In this document: positions 61,410-64,000 of the stretch, one piece after another
How positions within the stretch are numbered: position 1 is the first letter of the stretch
How the letters are laid out: each line of letters starts with the position of its first letter
Assembly: GCA_947625405.1 (NCBI GenBank)
Contig: CANQOF010000010.1
Location: forward strand, 1-64,000
Source: an uncultured Atopobiaceae bacterium
Lineage (GTDB): Bacteria > Actinomycetota > Coriobacteriia > Coriobacteriales > Atopobiaceae
Length of the DNA: 64,000 bases
Direction: 5' to 3'
Program-made: the position numbers and the translations under genes
The notes under the pieces: model-generated
Seen by the model: the letters and a program-made list of their open reading frames with translations, nothing else
What the model was told of the DNA's origin: nothing
The model's database searches: none

Positions 61410-62582
61410 ATGGCCGCAACGCGGAGACGCAGGACGCGCAGGAAATGGGCGATACGCTTTGCGGGGCTTCTGGCGATTCTCGTAATGGCGGTGGCATGTC
61501 TGGCGGCATGCGGGGCACCTGCAGCTGAGAATGGAGCATCTACCAGCGGAAACGCTGCAGAAGAGGCAGAAGTCTCCGAGTCTCAACTTGACGCTCAAGC
61601 GGACGTTGAGAGTTCTGGCGAAACCGCAGGTCAGCAGCCTAAAGCGGTGGCTAACGCCCCAGAGGGCTCGCCACTCGCCATGTACGGCGCGCTCCACGTG
61701 GAAGGCACCTCTTTGGCGAGCGCCGACGGCACGCCGGTGCAACTTCGCGGCGCCTCCACGCACGGCCTCGCGTGGTTTCCGCAGTACGTGAACAGCGCCG
61801 CCTTCAGGACCCTTCGCGACGATTGGCATGCGAACTGCGTGCGTCTCGCGCTCTACACCGCCGAGTACGACGGCTACTGTGAAGGCGGGGACCAGGCGAA
61901 GCTTAAGGCGCTCGTGCGCTCGGGCGTGGACGCCGCCACCGACCTCGGCCTTTACGTGATCATCGACTGGCACGTCCTCCACGACCTCACTCCGCTCACC
62001 TACATCGACCAAGCGGAGGCATTCTTTGACGAGATGAGCGCCGCCTATGCGGATAATCCCAACGTGCTTTATGAAATCTGCAACGAGCCGAATGGAGATA
62101 CGAGCTGGGCTGATGTGAAGTCCTATGCCGAGCAGGTCATTCCCATAATTCACCACAATGCGCCCGATGCGATCGTGATCGTGGGCACGCCGGAGTGGTC
62201 GCAGCGCGTGGACAGTGCCGCGGCGGATCCGCTTACGGGCGAGGTGGGGAAGAACGTGCTCTACTCGCTGCACTTCTATGCCGCGACGCACGGAGAATGG
62301 CTGCGCGAGCGCATGGTGCAGGCGCTCGACGCGGGGCTACCTATTTTCATAAGCGAGTTCGGCACGCCGGATGCGAGTGGCGCGGGCGCGAACGACTTCG
62401 CCTCGGCAAACGCTTGGCTCGATCTCGCGGACGAGCGAAACGTGAGCTATTGCTGCTGGAGTCTTTCTAATAAAGACGAAGCCGCGAGCCTTCTCGCGCC
62501 AACGAGCACCGCCACCTCGGGCTGGACAGACGCGGACCTCTCCGAGACTGGCGCTTGGTACCGAGAACGGCTGGCGCGGTAG
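61410..62582 (+). CDS. Glycoside hydrolase family 5 lipoprotein (endo-beta-glucanase)
   Basis: 390 residues. An Arg-rich N-terminus and lipoprotein signal (VACLAAC near residue 28), then a Gln/Glu/Ala linker to about 85, then the GH5 barrel. GH5 motifs are LRGASTHGLAWFP, VIIDWHVL, VLYEICNEPNGDTSW with acid/base Glu, LHFYAATHG, and IFISEFGTPDASG with nucleophile Glu. It most resembles subfamily 2 cellulases. ATG 61410 follows GAGGAGG by 9 bp. Cell-surface attack on beta-glucans from diet or biofilm is likely. Confidence 0.93.
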   Translation: MAATRRRRTRRKWAIRFAGLLAILVMAVACLAACGAPAAENGASTSGNAAEEAEVSESQLDAQADVESSGETAGQQPKAVANAPEGSPLAMYGALHVEGTSLASADGTPVQLRGASTHGLAWFPQYVNSAAFRTLRDDWHANCVRLALYTAEYDGYCEGGDQAKLKALVRSGVDAATDLGLYVIIDWHVLHDLTPLTYIDQAEAFFDEMSAAYADNPNVLYEICNEPNGDTSWADVKSYAEQVIPIIHHNAPDAIVIVGTPEWSQRVDSAAADPLTGEVGKNVLYSLHFYAATHGEWLRERMVQALDAGLPIFISEFGTPDASGAGANDFASANAWLDLADERNVSYCCWSLSNKDEAASLLAPTSTATSGWTDADLSETGAWYRERLAR

Positions 62583-62668
62583 CGGAATAATGCGGGATCT
62601 ACTCTTTAGATCGCGATAAACGTGGCATAAATATGGGATAAAAGACCCACGTGAGAGGATAGCGAGCG

Positions 62669-62935
62669 ATGCAAATAGTCCCAATATAAGAGCTTAAGGA
62701 TGGTTCACGCATTTCCCAAATGTGCCATGAGAGCGACGAGCCCATTCACGTGACGAAGAACGGGTATGCCGACATGGTGATCATGAGCGCTGAGACGTAT
62801 GAGCGGCTCGCCACATTCGCGTATAGGGATTACGTGGCTTCAGCGGTGCGGGAGGGCATTGCCGCGGCTCAGCGCGGAGAAACCGTTGACGCCTTCGAGG
62901 CAATTGCCGACTTGAAGGCACGTTATGGCGTATGA
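62669..62935 (+). pseudogene. Phd/YefM-family antitoxin with early in-frame stop
   Basis: The full frame reads MQIVPI, TAA at 62687-62689, then ELKDGSRISQMCHESDEPIH VTKNGYADMVIMS to the C-terminus at 62935. Phd proteins normally read through here (MQIxPIxELKD). RBS-like GAGAGGA precedes the ATG at 62669. Reinitiation at ATG 62720 would give 71 residues lacking the first DNA-binding strand, with no good RBS. The toxin-binding C-terminus may still be made. Confidence 0.75.
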
Positions 62936-63260
62936 GGTGGTACTCTCAACGCACGCAACAGACGAGCTTGAGGGCATCGTACGCTACCTCGCAGTCTCCC
63001 CTGATGCCCCTGGGGCCGCGAGCGCGATGCTCGATGAGCTCGATCGCAAACTCTCAATCCTCCGTACCACACCACGAATGTATCCAATCGATGAAGATAT
63101 ATCTGAACTTGTGGGGGCGGAAGTTCGTGTTTTTCACATAAAGCGGTACGTTGCTTGGTACACGATAGACGAGACGTGCTGCTTAGTCACCATTGCCGCG
63201 ATACTCCATTGCCGCCAGGATGCTGAGCGATGGCTTATCGCCGGTTGGATGAAAGACTGA
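62925..63260 (+). CDS. RelE/ParE-family toxin
   Basis: 111 residues. The ParE/RelE fold starts YEVVLSTHATDELEGIVRYL, with LDRKLSILRTTPRMYPIDED and the C-terminal strand FHIKRYVAWYTIDE ... VTIAAILHCRQDAERW typical of this superfamily. It overlaps the antitoxin end by 11 bp. Intact, although its antitoxin has an early stop. It abuts convergent hypA with no intergenic base. Confidence 0.9.
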   Translation: MAYEVVLSTHATDELEGIVRYLAVSPDAPGAASAMLDELDRKLSILRTTPRMYPIDEDISELVGAEVRVFHIKRYVAWYTIDETCCLVTIAAILHCRQDAERWLIAGWMKD

Positions 63261-63605
63261 TTACTCCACCTGCATGTCCTTGATGATGAACTCGTTGCCT
63301 TGCACGAGGAACGTGTGGTTGCTGCCGCAGTGCGGGCAGGTCTTGCCGTATTCCACCGTCGGGTAGTCGCGCTTGCAGTCCTCGCAAAACGTCACGGCGG
63401 GGATCGTCTCGATCTCAAGCTCGGCGTCGGCCATGAGCGACTCCTTCTTCACCGCCCACTTCCACGCGTCGCGCAAGAGCTCGTGCACCACGCCTGATAC
63501 CTCGCCGATCTCGAGCGTCACGCAGTCCACGCGCGTGACGTCGTTCTCCTCAGCCACGGCCTTCACGTCGCGGATGACGTAGAAGACGACCCCCAGTTCA
63601 TGCAT
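63261..63605 (-). CDS. hypA: Hydrogenase/urease nickel incorporation protein HypA
   Basis: 114 residues, normal length. N-terminal MHEL gives the Ni(II) ligands (amino terminus, His2, Glu3). The zinc site is CEDCKRDYPTVEYGKTCPHC, two CxxC pairs. HypA delivers nickel to [NiFe]-hydrogenase with HypB. Those partners must lie outside the window. It follows the iron-sulfur oxidoreductase gene by 79 bp on the same strand. Confidence 0.94.
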   Translation of the reverse strand: MHELGVVFYVIRDVKAVAEENDVTRVDCVTLEIGEVSGVVHELLRDAWKWAVKKESLMADAELEIETIPAVTFCEDCKRDYPTVEYGKTCPHCGSNHTFLVQGNEFIIKDMQVE

Positions 63606-63684
63606 CAGGGGCCGCCTTCCGCGTCCGACTTTTCATTAAATGTGCCACGTTGCCGCTGCGAGCGCCGCCGCGCCGATGCGGGCG

Positions 63685-64000
63685 CTAGGCCTCAGCTTCC
63701 GTGGCCGGCTTCGCGGCCTTCTTGCCCTTGCGGAGCCCCTTCGTGGCGATCTTCGCGGCGCGCTTGGCGGCGTAGGGGAGGATGTACTTGAACTTGTCCT
63801 CCGAGCTCACCATATGCGTGGCCTCGGGGTGGTCGCGCTCGAGGTGGATCGCGTCGAACATGCAGCGCGTGGTGCAGAGGCCGCAGCCGATGCACTTGTT
63901 CTCGTCGACGATCACGCGCCCGCAGCTGAGGCAGCGCTCCGCCTCGGCCCTCGCCTGTTCCTCGGTGAAGTCGAGCGTGGGATCGGCGAAGCCATGCGGG
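63685..64000 (-). CDS. C-terminal end of an iron-sulfur oxidoreductase (partial)
   Basis: The frame is open to the window edge, about 105 residues. ARAEAERCLSCGRVIVDENK is followed by CIGCGLCTTRCMFDAIHLER, a [4Fe-4S] ferredoxin-type motif, then a basic C-terminus ending KKAAKPATEAEA. AEAxRCLxCG is the hallmark of GltD-like FAD/NAD(P) oxidoreductases with C-terminal ferredoxin domains. An internal GTG at 63915 is not the start. Nearby hypA suggests an electron-transfer or hydrogenase-linked context. Confidence 0.8.
   Translation of the reverse strand, partial: PHGFADPTLDFTEEQARAEAERCLSCGRVIVDENKCIGCGLCTTRCMFDAIHLERDHPEATHMVSSEDKFKYILPYAAKRAAKIATKGLRKGKKAAKPATEAEA

Overview
The window is 64 kb of a high-GC Gram-positive chromosome. 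Strong G/C third-position codon use, lipoprotein signals, a GlgC/GlgD pair, a YidC-type envelope locus, DUF5648 repeats and a compact type II-C Cas9 together fit Actinomycetota, class Coriobacteriia (Olsenella/Collinsella/Slackia-like gut or oral bacteria). The genus is an inference.

1-16.4 kb: a tightly packed glycogen operon, glgB (cut by the window edge)-glgP-glgC-glgD-glgA-[GH13 amylase/GH77 MalQ fusion], followed directly by mfd. It covers ADP-glucose supply, chain synthesis and branching, phosphorolysis and maltodextrin rearrangement. A convergent MFS exporter overlaps the mfd 3' end, and a divergent NagZ-like GH3 lipoprotein follows.

17.9-25.0 kb: a cell-envelope locus. It holds a cytidylyltransferase-aminotransferase fusion, an ornithine-cyclodeaminase-family dehydrogenase, a membrane sulfatase resembling lipoteichoic acid synthase, and a YidC domain fused to a CDP-glycerol glycerophosphotransferase-like domain. 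I read it as a system that makes and decorates a phosphodiester-linked surface polymer. It is the best candidate for an undescribed system here.

25.1-30.4 kb: one minus-strand operon of ABC ATPase, two ABC-2 permeases, histidine kinase and NarL-type regulator. A palindrome lies upstream and a REP-like repeat is embedded in frame in the regulator.

30.9-63.3 kb: an accessory and defence island, with AT-richer or irregular sequence and many broken genes. It contains two divergent DUF4143 ATPases, an orphan RelB, an MqsR-like/Panacea toxin-antitoxin pair, an Mrr endonuclease, Abi_2 and HicB relics, MazEF, IS21 and IS3 relics, RecQ, and a complete type II-C CRISPR-Cas locus (tracrRNA, cas9, cas1, cas2, 37 intact repeats). 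A degraded phage head module follows, carrying a MuF protein with a papain-like toxin domain, a candidate immunity gene and an odd tRNA-Leu. After that come hicAB (toxin interrupted), two double-glycine peptide precursors, a GDPD, a RelB/PemK-like pair, a GH5 cellulase lipoprotein and a phd/parE pair (antitoxin interrupted). Two near-identical 223-bp mosaic repeats bracket the CRISPR-Cas plus phage segment, and related copies lie at 40.8 and 43.2 kb.

63.3-64 kb: hypA and the 3' end of an iron-sulfur oxidoreductase, both on the minus strand, mark the return to core metabolism.
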